Below, one piece after another: positions 40,001 through 52,515 of a stretch of DNA of 64,000 nucleotides. The notes beneath the pieces were generated by a model. It searched no databases and was not told the origin of the DNA. It saw nothing but the letters and a program-made list of their open reading frames with translations. Origin of the DNA: Neonectria sp. B-13. Lineage: Eukaryota; Ascomycota; Sordariomycetes; Hypocreales; Nectriaceae. Each line of letters opens with the position of its first letter. The first letter of the stretch is position 1. A program made the translations under genes and the position numbers. The DNA lies in the NCBI GenBank assembly GCA_002682825.1, contig NOKP01000019.1:744001-808000 (forward strand), in the 5' to 3' direction.

Positions 40001-43000
40001 GGCGGAAGCAGCAGTAAAACTGGAAGACCCATTTACTTGGATCCTATAGTTTACGAATCCCCAATCGCCAAGTGCGAGCCACCGTGTATTCTTGTCTTCC
40101 CGCCCAGCTCACTTCTATCCTCGACGACCGTCAAGATCGATAAGTACACCACATCGCTCGAGTATGGCGCTTTAGGAAAGACGACTATTGGCGGCGAAGA
40201 GGTCACAAAGTTTCTAACGACGACGACGACCATCACTGTCCACATCCCACCAATCACGATAGACAAAATATCATACTCAAATGTCAACATCACGAAGGGC
40301 CAGAAGAGAACAGAGCTCTCAGTGCAGCCTAGTGTCAGGATCCCTCCGATACCATTCAAGGTCCCGGACGGCGAAGGCAAAACAACCACCCGGACACTCA
40401 CACTCCCTCCATGGCCGGCCATTACGAGTAGAACGACCAATGGTTCGACCAAGACCAATCCTCCTGGTGAAAACGATACTAGCGAATCGCCGCCTTCACC
40501 TTCAGGCGAGTCGTCAGAAGGTCTCCCAGAGGTAAGTAAATGGTATTTCGCGCAGCGTTGGAGTTATATGAACTGACATATTACTTGACGGAGATAATTA
40601 GACCACCGAGAGTGAACTACCGACGTGGACAACGTGGCCGCCAGGTGTCATTACGCCAATTGTGCGTTACGATGAGGACGATGAAGATGACGGCGGCGAA
40701 ATCAAGACATCTTGTAAACTATGGTTCTTTTCTGTGAGTCTCTCACCAGCCGGAACGCGGTGACAGTAATAGTTGTTTGATGCTGATCCGATATAGCTCT
40801 GCATTACTCGCGGGAATTTGAAGATCCAAGGTCTGCGCTGGGTCCTCCCCCCAGGCATATATCCCCCGTGAGTTGTCCCCAGCCCCTTACTATCCCCGTG
40901 GAAACACATCCCTTGGCAAACGGGTCACTGACTTGATTCACTCTCACTTTCATAGCGGGCCGCCGCCAATCAATATCATCAAATTCCCCGACCCCAAATG
41001 GATCATCAAGCCACCTTTGCCTCCTTGGCCACCAATCACGTAAGTCACCAACCGACCAGTTATTGCTTTGATGAAATGAGACAGGCCACTTACGCCAGAC
41101 TGCAGCATCGGCCGCGATAAGAAGATGACATATGATAAAGAACCCAGCTGTGAGACAGAGTCAGCATCCCTTTGTTCAACAACGACATATCTATCCGAGA
41201 CGGTTGTAGGCCCAGTCACATCAACCATCACTTCTAGGGCGGTTGATTGTGAGACCATCTACGGCTGTTCACTGACAGACTGGGAATCCGCTACAACTGT
41301 GGCGTCGGAGGCTTGCCCTCTCCCCACGGCAGATTCGAAGCGCGATGTCGATCTCGTCGAGAATTCGGACTTGGTCAACCGCGCTGCATCTGATTGCGCT
41401 GCTCCTGCTATCGTATACCCCAGAGACTCATGGAATGTCGGCGAAATACCTATACTCTTGAACAAGTATAAAGGCAAATATATTGACATCAGCATGCCTG
41501 ATCTCAACTATACTGCGTTTTACTGGATCCCCATGCTCGATCGAGATACCATGGCTACTCTCTTGCAATCTGTACGTGTCCCCTTGCATTTAAACTATGT
41601 ATTACATTGAATTCATATCATGGAAATGAAACTAATTTGCAGCAAATAGCCTGATGTTGCTGATGCTTACTACTATGAGGAGTGGAATGCCAACGTGGGA
41701 GGGAATGATATCGACCCCGGCGCTTTCTCAGATGACAGTCTCTCAGCCACTAACTACGTCCCAGCGCAAGACGGTGGCCTACACGAACTTGACAAAAGGG
41801 CTCAGAAGACGCGAGGAACAAAGTACTGGCCACCGTCCCAAGTCTCATTGCCATTCCGTAAAGAGTGGAAGGCCGACGACAGCGGGTCCTATGACGCTTC
41901 AGACCAGGATGCGGAATACAAGTTCCACTGGGACAACGATCCATCACAGGAGCAGTTTGTCTACGTCATTGCTGAAGCGGGACTCTGGAAAGACCACGTT
42001 GTACGTTGGAATAACATGACACTCTTTGGGGTTTTGCCGCGAGCTAAGACAACGACGAACAGGAATTCAAAAACAGGCAGGGAAACATTGAGTACCTCGC
42101 ACCATCGGTCGAATTTGGGCCCGTTGCCGGACAAGTAGAGTCACCAAAGTTCGACCACGGGTCTGGAGTCTCTGCCATGATCATAGGCGAGAAGCTTGGC
42201 GTGTGCGAGAGATGCAAGTTGGTGCTCGTCACGACAAACCCCGGAAAGAAAAAATGGTTTGATTCGGAGCATTATCCCAGAGAGAGAGCCCTGCAGAATC
42301 TTATCGACTCTCACCGTGACATCAAACAAAAGGGCAGAAAAGGCAGGGCTACGATCTCCATGAGCTATTCTTACACACCTCATTTGATGAGGCCTATATT
42401 TGTCGAAAAGCTCTGTAAGTGAAACTCTAACTCGCCACATCCAGCGAAATGACACGTTATACTCAAGATTTGTATCTTACTCTTACTAGATGAGGCCCTC
42501 CGCATTCTTCAGAACGAGGACCAGGCCGTATTGGTCGTCGCGGCTGGCAATCACGCCATTGAACGGTACAAGGGTGACCCTCTGTTCGACGGCCCTCTGG
42601 TCAGTAGACACCCTGCATTGCTAGCAGATCCGGGACGAATTCTCGGACACCTGGCTACCATGATTGTGGTAGGGGCTACAGATGAGAAAACCGTTCAAGG
42701 CTCTTTTAGCCAGTATGCTGACTTTCTAACTACATATGGGCCGGGTGTTGAGGTACCGGTTCCGGCTTGGTCACTCAACATGGACGGTTATACTACTGGC
42801 AGTGGTACTTCATTTGGTGAGTTCCATGCTGTCTCATATCCCCTGTCTCTGTCTCCTAGCAGCAATGAGGTAACCTCTAACTTTTATTCCCCGTGAAGCC
42901 GCTCCGCAAGTGGCAGCGTTGGCGGCATACTTCCGAGGCTTGCCATCGCCCTGGCAGTACCAGTTACGGAACCCGGCCAACGTCAAGAAGATGATCAAGC

Positions 43001-43936
43001 TCTTCCATCGCCGATTTACCATTGATGGTGTAACCACCGAAAAAGCTCTGCGAAGGCCGGTCATCTGGAACGGCCAGGTTGGGGAAAAGTCATGCTTGAC
43101 CGACTACCTCACCAAGAAGGAGTGGGATAAAGACAAGGCGTGTCCGGAAATCGATCTTGACCTCGACAAGATGCCAGATAACCCTGGGGAACCTGTCCAC
43201 CCCTGCTCTACTGTGAAGAACCGGCAGGGGAGAGGCAGTGACATCTGTCCCCTGTTGCCGGGCGACGACGATGGCCTCACCAAACAAATCGACTGGGACG
43301 AAGGAGCAGACTTGCCCAAGTGTGCATCTGGCGGCAGCTGCGGAGGGCGACTGTGTACTGGTTACTACTGCACTCCCAACCCGAAGGGACATCCCCCCGA
43401 CTTCCGCGACCCCAAGGATCCCAACAAGGACGGAGAGAAACCGTCAACCACTTCGGCACCTCGTCCCACCACCACCACTGCAAAGCCATCCGAGACAACC
43501 CACGAGGAGGGCCCACCCGACAATTATTGCATCAAGCTATGGGTGAAGAACAAGACTACGACTGGTGGTGGGATCGGCTCAGTGACCGTGTGGCATATGT
43601 ACCTCGAATACAACGGCGAGAAAGTTTGCGATGACGATCCTAAATGTGAGGGCTGTGACGAGCAGGAGGTCAAGTGTGATGACGGCTTTGCAATGAAGGT
43701 CATCGTCTCGGAGGACCCCGCAGAATACACTGACGTGGTTATCTCTTTCCCCGGAACCAAAAACAAGACAGTTCGTCTGGACGGAGAATCTAACGGGGAT
43801 GACTGCAATTTCAGTAAGTCCTCTTTGCTCCTCTAAGTTTGCTGTCCTTGCCGTTGCTGATATCCTTTCCCAAGGTACCAATCCTTACCGCTGCCCCGAG
43901 TATGAGTACGAGGGAACAGATGGAGGCTGCCGATGA
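37075..43936 (+). CDS. Killer-toxin-like class C GH18 chitinase fused to subtilase-like domain
   Basis: Thirteen exons rebuilt by splice sites: 37075-39199, 39304-39507, 39593-39894, 39998-40531, 40602-40733, 40797-40867, 40956-41039, 41106-41571, 41650-42000, 42063-42414, 42490-42816, 42899-43813, 43875-43936. They sum to about 1974 aa in one frame. Signal peptide 1-23; dibasic site LKRR near 123; LysM modules at about 308-356 and 373-423; hevein-type chitin-binding region 459-480 (CCNVWGQCG); GH18 barrel 520-860 with DGLDFDWEYP, catalytic E636. A Thr/Pro-rich tail typical of class C chitinases follows (CEPPCILVFPPSS, SCKLWFF, PPGIYPPGPPP). Residues about 1400-1700 are subtilase-like: H1455, N1561, S1648 in GTSFAAP; no clear catalytic Asp. 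Secreted; degrades chitin. One splice site (acceptor for exon 3) is poor: the strong AG at 39600 breaks frame, 39592 keeps it. Two adjacent genes is the alternative. Confidence 0.85.
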
Positions 43937-45081
43937 TCGAACAAGACTTTTATTATTCTCCTACTTCCTCGATCGTAAGGATTAGGAGGCCACTGGAATA
44001 GTGTTTCGTGGCCGCGTCTGTGCAGTCGTAAATCTTGTCTCCTCGGTTCTGGACGGATTTCGGGCTGGATACCCCTTCCCACCTGACTCAAGCCAGACCT
44101 ACCTACTACGTCCCATACATGGAGCTTTTACGATACTATTAAACATGGATCAAGAGGCAATGAAAAATAAGGGACTGTTAGAACCGCGTCACGCTTACAG
44201 CTATGAGAGAGCTCATCATCCAGCAACCTTGGAGCTTCATAGGCTAGCAATCAATACATCACTAATAGTCCCGCTTGCTTTGATTGCCTACTTAGTTCAT
44301 CGACCACGTGTTCTGAGCTACTCTGGCTCTATAATTGGGGTGGACAGAATCCTCTTCTATAATTCCGTAGGTCGAAGACCGCTCGGACTTGCTCATTAAC
44401 CGCCTTTGCTGGGAGGACACCACGCGGGGTCCTGCTACTCGACTTGGCATTAGCATTAACGAAGATAAAGAAGAAATGCCACCAGATGGAAAGAATAAGG
44501 GGTGGCGGGAAACAAGACTTCAAGCACTGGCGACGAGGAAAAGAATGTCAAACCCAGACTCACATGTCCAAGAAATCACATCATGTCCATGCGGCCATAC
44601 GGAAACCGACTTGCTGCCTGCGAGACAGAAAGCGTGATAAGCATGTTCGTAGAACCAACAGACATACTTTGACTGAACCTGAGGCGAGGCCGCCGCATTC
44701 CAACCAACCAGAGTCGGAGACGCATCGTATGGAAACCACAGTAGCAACCTTCACATGCTTCATGATCTGATTCTGACCATCCATCGTGCCACGTGCCTGC
44801 GGGGCATGGCGCAGCAAATGTCTATGGTGGCAACAAGAATCTCCCCGCCTTATATCATACGTTCATCCTTCTTCAACTTTACAACGCAGCTTCTCTCTTG
44901 GCCTTCTTCCAACATTGATGCTTAACCTGCGCGACCACTCAAATTATTACCCTTCACAATCGCCTTGACCATTCTTTCTCTTGCTTTCCCGCACACTTTC
45001 TGAATCCCATCCTCCACTCACACCTTCGTGGATCCATTCAAAATCACTCAGCCGTGGTCACTCTATGCTGTCTCGCCCGCA
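43937..45081. other. Intergenic interval
   Basis: 1.1 kb without a recognised gene. Small frames at 44001-44399 and 44444-44770 have no domain. The 100 bases before 45082 are C/T-rich, like a promoter leader for the next gene. Confidence 0.4.
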
Positions 45082-46152
45082 ATGAGCCCCGCCGACACCC
45101 CACACACCTCAAACGCTGAGACTGAGATGCCTTCAACTAGTCCTCCTTGGCTGAAATTTATGAAGGACAGGGTCGAGGAGGAAATTGAGGGAGGCTTCAC
45201 AGATACAGTGCACTATGACTTTGTTCGAGACATGCTGCTTGCGCCCGACGATGATGACAACGCTGTCACTGAGGCAGTGGAGAGGTTCCAAAAGGACTAC
45301 GTTGCTCGCTTTGCTGAGGAAGATTTCAGGAAGGGAGGGGATACCGAGTACTCCGCGGGCCGATTCTTAGACAACATCACAGAAATCACCTTCGGGGTCA
45401 GTGATTACTTGCCTTTCACAGACATCGGACATGATAGGCTTGCCGACCTTCTGATTGGAATTAAGAACAGCGCAGCACAGGAGTTCAACATAGAGGTAAT
45501 CCCCATTCCTCTCTTAGTGTTTTATGATCTCTGCTAATATTGGAAAGGATCCGCACTTTGTTTACTACAGCTGGGGCCTTGAAGCTCCTGCAACTACAAA
45601 CTGGCAGCTTCATGAAGGTGAGTAATAAGCCTCATCTTTCCCATCGATGGAAACTCAATCCACTCCACTAATACTAACTTCTTGTCCCCTCCTTTCTTAG
45701 TGAGTGGTTGGACTCAAGATATCATCCAGTGTCGAACTGCACTCCACGCTTGTAATAGGTGGATTAGTACAGCGGCGCTGCTGGCAAAGCTCTATAAAGC
45801 AGGTGTAGTACCTTCCCATGGACCTCTTTGGATAATAGGCAATTTTCAGGGAGCTTTTGAGGAACGTACTCTTGGCGAGGTAGCGACGAATATGGGTCGA
45901 CAAGCCCAAGTCATGGCCTTAGCAAACTACATCCTTATTGCAGGAGAGACTTTAATGGAGGAACTGAAGAAACCCTCCTCGAAGTGGCGGGCTGAAGTCA
46001 CTGAAGAAAGGTGGAAGCTGTGGGCCTCTGAGCTCCAGGAGGTTGCTAATGTGGTTAGTGAGGATGCAAAATGGGGCTTAAAGGGTAGGGTCCAGGAAGC
46101 TTATGATAAGATGGTGGAACTATACCCAGAGGCATTTAAAGAGGACCTGTAA
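45082..46152 (+). CDS. DUF3632-like hypothetical protein
   Basis: 311 aa in three exons, 45082-45495, 45548-45617 and 45701-46152. Intron lengths are 52 and 83, and the short middle exon encodes DPHFVYYSWGLEAPATTNWQLHE. The first ATG in frame (45082) was chosen; the open frame upstream starts with GTG. The protein is helical and acidic. Early helices read FMKDRVEEEIEGGF; later ones include SGWTQDIIQCRTALHACNRW and WLIIGNFQGAFEE-type aromatic turns. The pattern fits DUF3632, a fungal family of unknown function, with moderate confidence. There is no signal or membrane segment, so it is probably cytosolic and not part of the chitin module despite being adjacent. Confidence 0.7.
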
Positions 46153-47441
46153 TTCAATTGTTACAGCTATTACCTTAGTAACTGCACCTGTTTCCATATC
46201 TATGCCCTCAACTTCTGGATTAGACCCGTCATCCCATCCATGTCTCACGGAGGCAACGACAAGTAGAAGCTGGCGAGGCTTTATGAGGGACATGGCCTAC
46301 CATGGCGATGTAGAGATGCAATATTATGATATCGCCGGTTGGGATAGCGTCAGGCTTGGCTAGGTGAGCGGTGTGTGCTTCTACTCCTTTGAGTACTAAG
46401 TAGTCATTACTTCTTTAGGCTAGCCATTGCCTATTTTGAGTAACTGCTCATTGTTTGAGTAGTCGTTGATTTTTTGTGGTAGCCTTCGGCTCGTCGGATA
46501 ACTGTTGACTCTTTAGGATGCATTATGTCGCCTTAATAGTCCAATTTACATACCATTACTACAAAAGGAGAACTATGTTCGCCTTGAGCTGAGTCGCATG
46601 TTGAATCGGAATATCGGAGTGGAAGGTCACCCCCAACGCCTGCTCCCCGGATTGACAAGCTGAGAACGGTCAATTTATCGATACTCTGAAAGAATAACTG
46701 ATAATGAACTTATCAGAAGACTATAAACAGCGAACCGGGATCGACTATGCCCTGTGCTGTTATGAGCTGTGACGGAGCATCATCTAAGCCGCTCCGGTGC
46801 TGAGGGCAGACAGGATCGGAAGAGATAACAGGTTCACAGAGATAAACGAAATTCAAGTAAAATACAGAAATTCCTGCTTGCACTCTTGTGGTTTTAAGGC
46901 CAAGATCATCCACTTCTAGGATCACTGACATGTCAACTATACTCGTCCTTAAACTATATGCGCTGCGTCTATGTATAGGTTGATGAATGATGCTTCGAGT
47001 TGTGACGCATCCCCTTTGGCAGCACGTGAGCGCATCGCGTCGGTAGGATAATGTTTGCTTCCATTGGATGTGCCACAGTCTACTAGATCTTGCAGTGCTA
47101 GGGACGTTTTCTTAGGTTTCAATCACCATTTCCAAGGAGCCAATAATATCGCGACGCGAATACAAGAACCCGTGGCGCCTATTGCCGTCCAGTGTCATAT
47201 CCCATGTACTACTCTGTAAAGCTTGCCACACTAATTGGGTCCGGAATGTGACGTTTTAGTTATTAAGCGTACAGTAGGGTTGTTCACTATGACAATGGCA
47301 GGGTCTGTAGGACGCGAGGGGTTTTCGAGTAGTTCTGAGCAATCCTAGCATTCTTCGCCCTGTGTTGAGGTTCGATTGATGGAAAAAGTCAGTTGCCAAC
47401 TCCCACAGAACAGGAACAAGGACTTCTTTTTACTGATAACG
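46153..47441. other. Intergenic interval
   Basis: 1.3 kb. From 46260 to 46360 a plus frame reads SRSWRGFMRDMAYHGDVEMQYYDIAGWDSVRLG and could be a relic, but it has no start or partner exon. Otherwise nothing is seen. Confidence 0.35.
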
Positions 47442-49381
47442 TCATGCGTCTTCGCCCTTGGCCTCTTTCGCCTTAATGGCCCACGCCAGTTCCTCGTCAG
47501 CTTGCACAGCTCTCCTCGTATCCTCTTCTTCTAACTTAACATTCTGAACCAAAAACACAAGCAGCAGCAACATGGCTGCAACACTAACAGACCCAATGGC
47601 CAGTGTCTGCTGTGTTTGTCTGTAACACTCATCAATGGCATTTCTCTCAGAACTGCCGACCTCATAACCTTGTGCCACAACGATAGACCCGAAGATGGTT
47701 TGACTTTCAGTGGCATTGAAGTGTGTGGCGAGCTTGCGAGGGAGAAGGGAGTTCCAGATGGCACCACTGATGGTTGTACCGAGGTTTGAACCGAACCCTA
47801 GCGAGGAAAGATAGACAGCTGTAGCAACAGCAATTTGGTCGTTTTCGAGGACGGCTTGAAGGGAGACCTGCAATGAGACCTGGGCAAGTCCACGGCCGAC
47901 ACCGAGGAGGGACTTTGAGGCGATAAAGGCAGGCTCATTGGCGATATGTGTGCCAGAAACGTTGGTGAGATAGATCGGTATGCCCGAGGCAAGGATGATC
48001 AAGCCTACACCGAGGATGGTGAAGGGCTTGGTCTGCTTCACGAACTTCAGGCAGAGGCCAGAAAAGAGAGCCCCGACGTTGTAGGCAACACGCTGGGCGT
48101 TGTCGACGCGAGTGGCGGCGCCTGGGGAATAGTGACCTGCAACTTGCAGAAAGCTGGAGAGAAAGGGCCGGTAGATGCTATCAGACATGGCAATGACGCA
48201 AACAGACGCGCATGCGACGATGACGTTACGCTGCTTGATCGTGCGGTATGGCACGATGGGGTAAGTCGCGAACCTTCCGTCCCAGACAAGGAACGCAAGG
48301 AAGGTCAGGACACCAACGACAAGTAGAACAATAGACGAGGGTTCTTCCCATTTGTCGGTGTTGTTGCGGCCGGCGATGGTCATGGGGAGGAGCGTCATGG
48401 CGAGGCCGGCGATGAGGAGGAGCGCGCCGATGAGATCCAGTTTCACCGCGAGGTGTTTTGCCTTTCCCAGTAAACCAGAAGGAGAGTCATGCAACATAGA
48501 CACGTGCTCACCGATGAGACCTAGACGCTTGGCTCGGCGGCCCATCCAGAGCATGGTTGTGATGGTGGGAATTGCCGTCACCGGTAAGATAATTGCCCAC
48601 ATGCCATAGCCCCATCTCCAAGTCGCGTTCAGGAGCATGTGCTCGCCCAGATAGGTGCCGCCGTACAGTGTGGGGATGGCGGACAGCGATTCTGGGAGGG
48701 CAAACAAGATGCCTCTGTTCACAAGGCTCGTCACATCAGCGATGAAGATCTGCTGTGTGATGTTCCACCATGTATCGCCAAACGAGTCAAAGATACCTCC
48801 AGCCTAGAGATGGATTAGCCTATGTACTGCGCGAGAACCTGCCGTTCAGTTACGAATAAGGCTTACCAGGAAGGTATCGACATTCTGACAGGCTGCAAAC
48901 ATGACGTTGCCCAGCGCCATAGACAGAGAAGCCCCGGCGAAACCTTGTGGGCGGCCGAAATGCTGTGTGTGTTTAGTCAGTAGCGGTTTCGATCCGCAAG
49001 CTCATGTTGAGGCTTCACTCACGTCGGCAAGTTTGGCTAGAAGCGGGTACGAGACAATGCGCACAATGCCGTTGATGATGGAGCCAGTAGTGAGAAGGGA
49101 GTGGCCGTCGAAGTGGCTGGTGGCATACGGCTCATAGACATTTTGCGTGTAGACTGTCAAGTTCATGAAAAAGTTCATAACTAGCAGGCTGCGTGGTCAT
49201 CAGCTGATGCCCAGTCCCGTTGCTTGAGGACCATTTACCATGCAATAGCGATGCCCAATGCCCGCGGGGTCCAGAGCTTTCGCAGAGCTTCTGCGGCAGT
49301 CCCGATTCTCGTGTCTGTTATCGGCATCGCTGGCGACTCCTCCGCGGGAGCGCCTTCAACGGAAGCTGTGCGATGTGACAT
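47442..49381 (-). CDS. MFS transporter, siderophore-iron (SIT) type
   Basis: 588 aa from exons 49381-49239, 49188-49023, 48962-48867 and 48803-47442; introns are 50-63 bases and all in frame. The ATG at 49381 was preferred over upstream TTG codons. About 14 hydrophobic helices follow a 40-residue cytosolic N-terminus. Features of the siderophore iron transporter branch include VYTQNVYEPYATSHF in the first loop, QQIFIADVTSLVNRGILFALPES and a GVGRGLAQVSLQVSLQA motif. Such proteins import ferric siderophores by proton symport at the plasma membrane or vesicles. GATAA words upstream (about 49857 and 49920) could be GATA-factor sites but are too short to claim iron control. No siderophore synthetase lies in the window. 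Confidence 0.88.
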
Positions 49382-52300
49382 GTTGGTGGATGGTGCTTGA
49401 GAGAATTGACCCGACAAATGCGTCTGCTGCGTCAAGCCATGCTCTCCTTATAGGCAACAAATCCCACCAACGCGAAATGGTCCACCTGAACTTGTCTTGT
49501 GAACCCCACGAGGAACTCTGACGATCCTTACGATGTGGATCATGGCTCGGATCTGATTGTAGGGTTTTGCAACGGTCGGTCTTGGCTACCCACGCAGTTG
49601 CAACCTTCCGGACAGCCATTCGCCCGCTGTCTTACGTAGTAGCTTCGGACGTGTAGACGAAGCTCGCTTATGATGCAACTCTTGCTAGGCTTGGCTAGCC
49701 TACCACTGATCAGGGTCAGGGTCTTATAGCCAAAAGCCAAAAAGCGCTGATCAGTTCTGGTTCTGGGTTCTCTCCGATTTGTGCTAACTCCATTAGTATG
49801 GACATGAGCGATTTTCATTTCTTGGGAGTCCTGATAGTAAAAAGCCGCAGTCTGCAGTGGATAACCAAGCTAAAGGTATGTGCATTTCCGTTCCGTATTT
49901 AGCTTTACAATATAATAGGAGATAAACCAGTCACAGACTTAGCTACTTGAATGGAAGCATAGCTATATGGCTAGGGTAAGGAATCTGACAGAAGGGTGCT
50001 TGTGTGTAAAGAGGAGGGAACGCCTTGAGAGTCGGAATCTTATTCGTGGAGACTGCCAAGCTGACAGGCGAAAATGGTCAGAGCTTGGTACGCGGGCAGA
50101 GAGCTCTTGATCCTAGCTCTGTATTCCGGAGTGGCTATTACATGGTTAATTGGGTTCTGCTAGTCAGAGGCCACAAATAAACTACCAGGTTGCAATTTGT
50201 AAGCAGCAAGGGGTCAGCGACAAGTCAATAACAGACCAGCATCAAGCCCTGCGCTTGCTAAAGTCAACTGTTTCTTCCGAGTCGCTCGTCGTAGCCGATG
50301 CCCCTGGGTAGCAGCAGACCTTATGCTTCTCATTCGAGGGATACCCTCATGATTGTTCCAGGGGCAAGAGCCTTAGGAAGGCTCTACATTACGGTTTAGC
50401 AATGAGTAGCGAGGTATTGAAAGGTAATGTGCACATTTGGAGAGATTACAGGGGAAGTCTCGGGACCTGGTGGGTTATTCTGGAGAAAAAAAACGAAGAA
50501 GGAGTACTGAATTAGACTAAGACGTGGGCGATCGAGACCTGTAATGAGGAATCAACCCCACGGCTGTCCCTACATGGGAGTTCTCATAGAGAGGGGAAAA
50601 TCACCTTTTGAATACTGTTTTTAGCATGAATTTATAATGTTGTGCTTTTGGGATGGGTTTTACTAGAACTACATCCCATGTGATAGCCAGAACGGTTGCA
50701 TATCAAATTTTCCGAGAAGCCAACTGAGCGTTGCAATGGTCAGCGGTATATATGTTGACATCTGCGTCGAATGATGGACGACAGTAATCAATTTCCACTA
50801 TCATTTGACCTAAGTGCCCATGCGATTGAAATACGATCCAAACCCCCAGTCATCATCATTGACGACCCTGATAAAGGCGCGCGGAGAAAACATCATCAAG
50901 AAATTGCTGGGATACACCGCGCACTGAGCCGATACAAAACCAGGGCTTTTGCAGCGCCCATTGAGATTGATTGAAGTGTTGGCGTGGATCCTGTGGGGTT
51001 TCTGTCACATCCTCCCCGTGAAGAGATTCAGTTGCATATGTAAAGCTACAACAGGTGGTTTACACGGTCTCTCTAAATAAGGCCTTCCCAAAGCCATATC
51101 TGAATTTGTCACCCTGATTAATTTGGCGAAGGCGCCAGTATCTCTCGAACAACAGAATAAATAGGCCGCATGAACTACTACAGACTGGACGGATAAAAAC
51201 GCTAACATTCGAAGGATCCAAGTCAATACTAAGGCATACGAGCTGTCCTTGAACAAGCTTCGCCGGGGGGGATCAATGCTCTTGAATCACAAAACTCGGC
51301 CTGTTGAACCAGCAGCTCGAATTTGTCAAGAAGCCTATTTCTTCCCCATGGTTTTCAAGTGTTCCTAGCAGCCTTGATACTATTGTTTCACGCTTCTTGG
51401 CTGGGAAGAAATGAAGAGAGGAAGGACAAAGGGCAAAGGGGGCCGAGGTAATTAATAGACTGAGATTGAGGATCTGATTGCATCTATGTTGCTTGTTTTT
51501 TACGTTTTATATCAGTGATCAGCTGTTCCAGACTTGTTATATTTATGTTCATGTCTTGAACCTCACGGCAGCCGATCACAGTACCGCATTACAATCTCGA
51601 GATGACGTAAGTCAGGTCTGCAAATAACCTTTTGACCGATATTGTAGTAGCTTTCAAACTCAAGACACCCACGGGCAATCTAAGCTTCATCGACAATTCC
51701 ATCAGTGTCCCATGTCTCCTCTGTTAGAAATATTTCCATCGTATACGAATGGGCAAGGTATGATAATGCTACTTGGTTTATTACATTCACTGACTGGCCG
51801 ACAACAGAAAAATGATGTACGTATGCCGTCGTCCTACTCGGACAACATTTACTCTGCTGTTCACCCCTCGGACGATGAGAACGACGCTGTATTGCCTACT
51901 TACAGCTACTTCCACGCATCCTCGACGGACCCCGCGTCGTCCTTATTATAATCCCCATGGTCCATATATCTAACGTTTCTAAACGCCATCTAGAATTGGT
52001 TGGATATTGAGCTGTACAAAAGTGCTATGATAACCACAGGGCTCGCCCACATGGTAAGCTAAGAGGCGGTTCTTTGGAGGCTGCTCTTGGAAGACTATAT
52101 TCTGTTTGCTCAACCTCTAATTGCACACAACGCCTCTCCTAAATGCCTCCTTCTACAGTTATAGGCATACCCACGGAGCTATGTCTCGAATTAGGGCGGA
52201 TGAGGCGCCAACAGAAGAACAAATGCTTCTTTTACAACAATCGAATTTAGGTTGCCCTATGAACTAGACGTACTTGCGCCGGTCAACTGGGTAGCTGGGA

Positions 52301-52515
52301 TGGTGTGAATGGGTGATGGTGTTGCGCAAGACCCAGTGATTGATGCCCAGAGCCATAAGCCTAGCGAGAATCTCTGCGTAGACCTGAGCTTTGAACGCCC
52401 AGCGGGGAATGGTAAACCCCCGGCAGCTGAGCATTGCTAGAAGGCACTTACACCTGCATCTCAAGGTATAAAAGCTTCTATTGTGTTCTAAATAAATCTG
52501 CCTCCGCTAAAATCC
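49382..52515. other. Large gene-poor interval
   Basis: 3.1 kb. A small plus-strand frame at 51712-51951 has an ATG and a plausible 50-base intron inside it (GTATGA to ACAACAG), but splicing leads to an immediate stop. A minus frame at 52264-52464 (IPRWAFKAQVYAEILARLMALG) could be a fragment of something larger. Neither is supported as a gene. Confidence 0.4.

Noticed and set aside
45028..45081. GTG start for the DUF3632-like gene
   Set aside because: The first ATG at 45082 is preferred; nothing supports GTG initiation.
51712..51951. Small gene with apparent intron
   Set aside because: Splicing the good-looking intron gives an immediate stop; unspliced product has no recognised domain.
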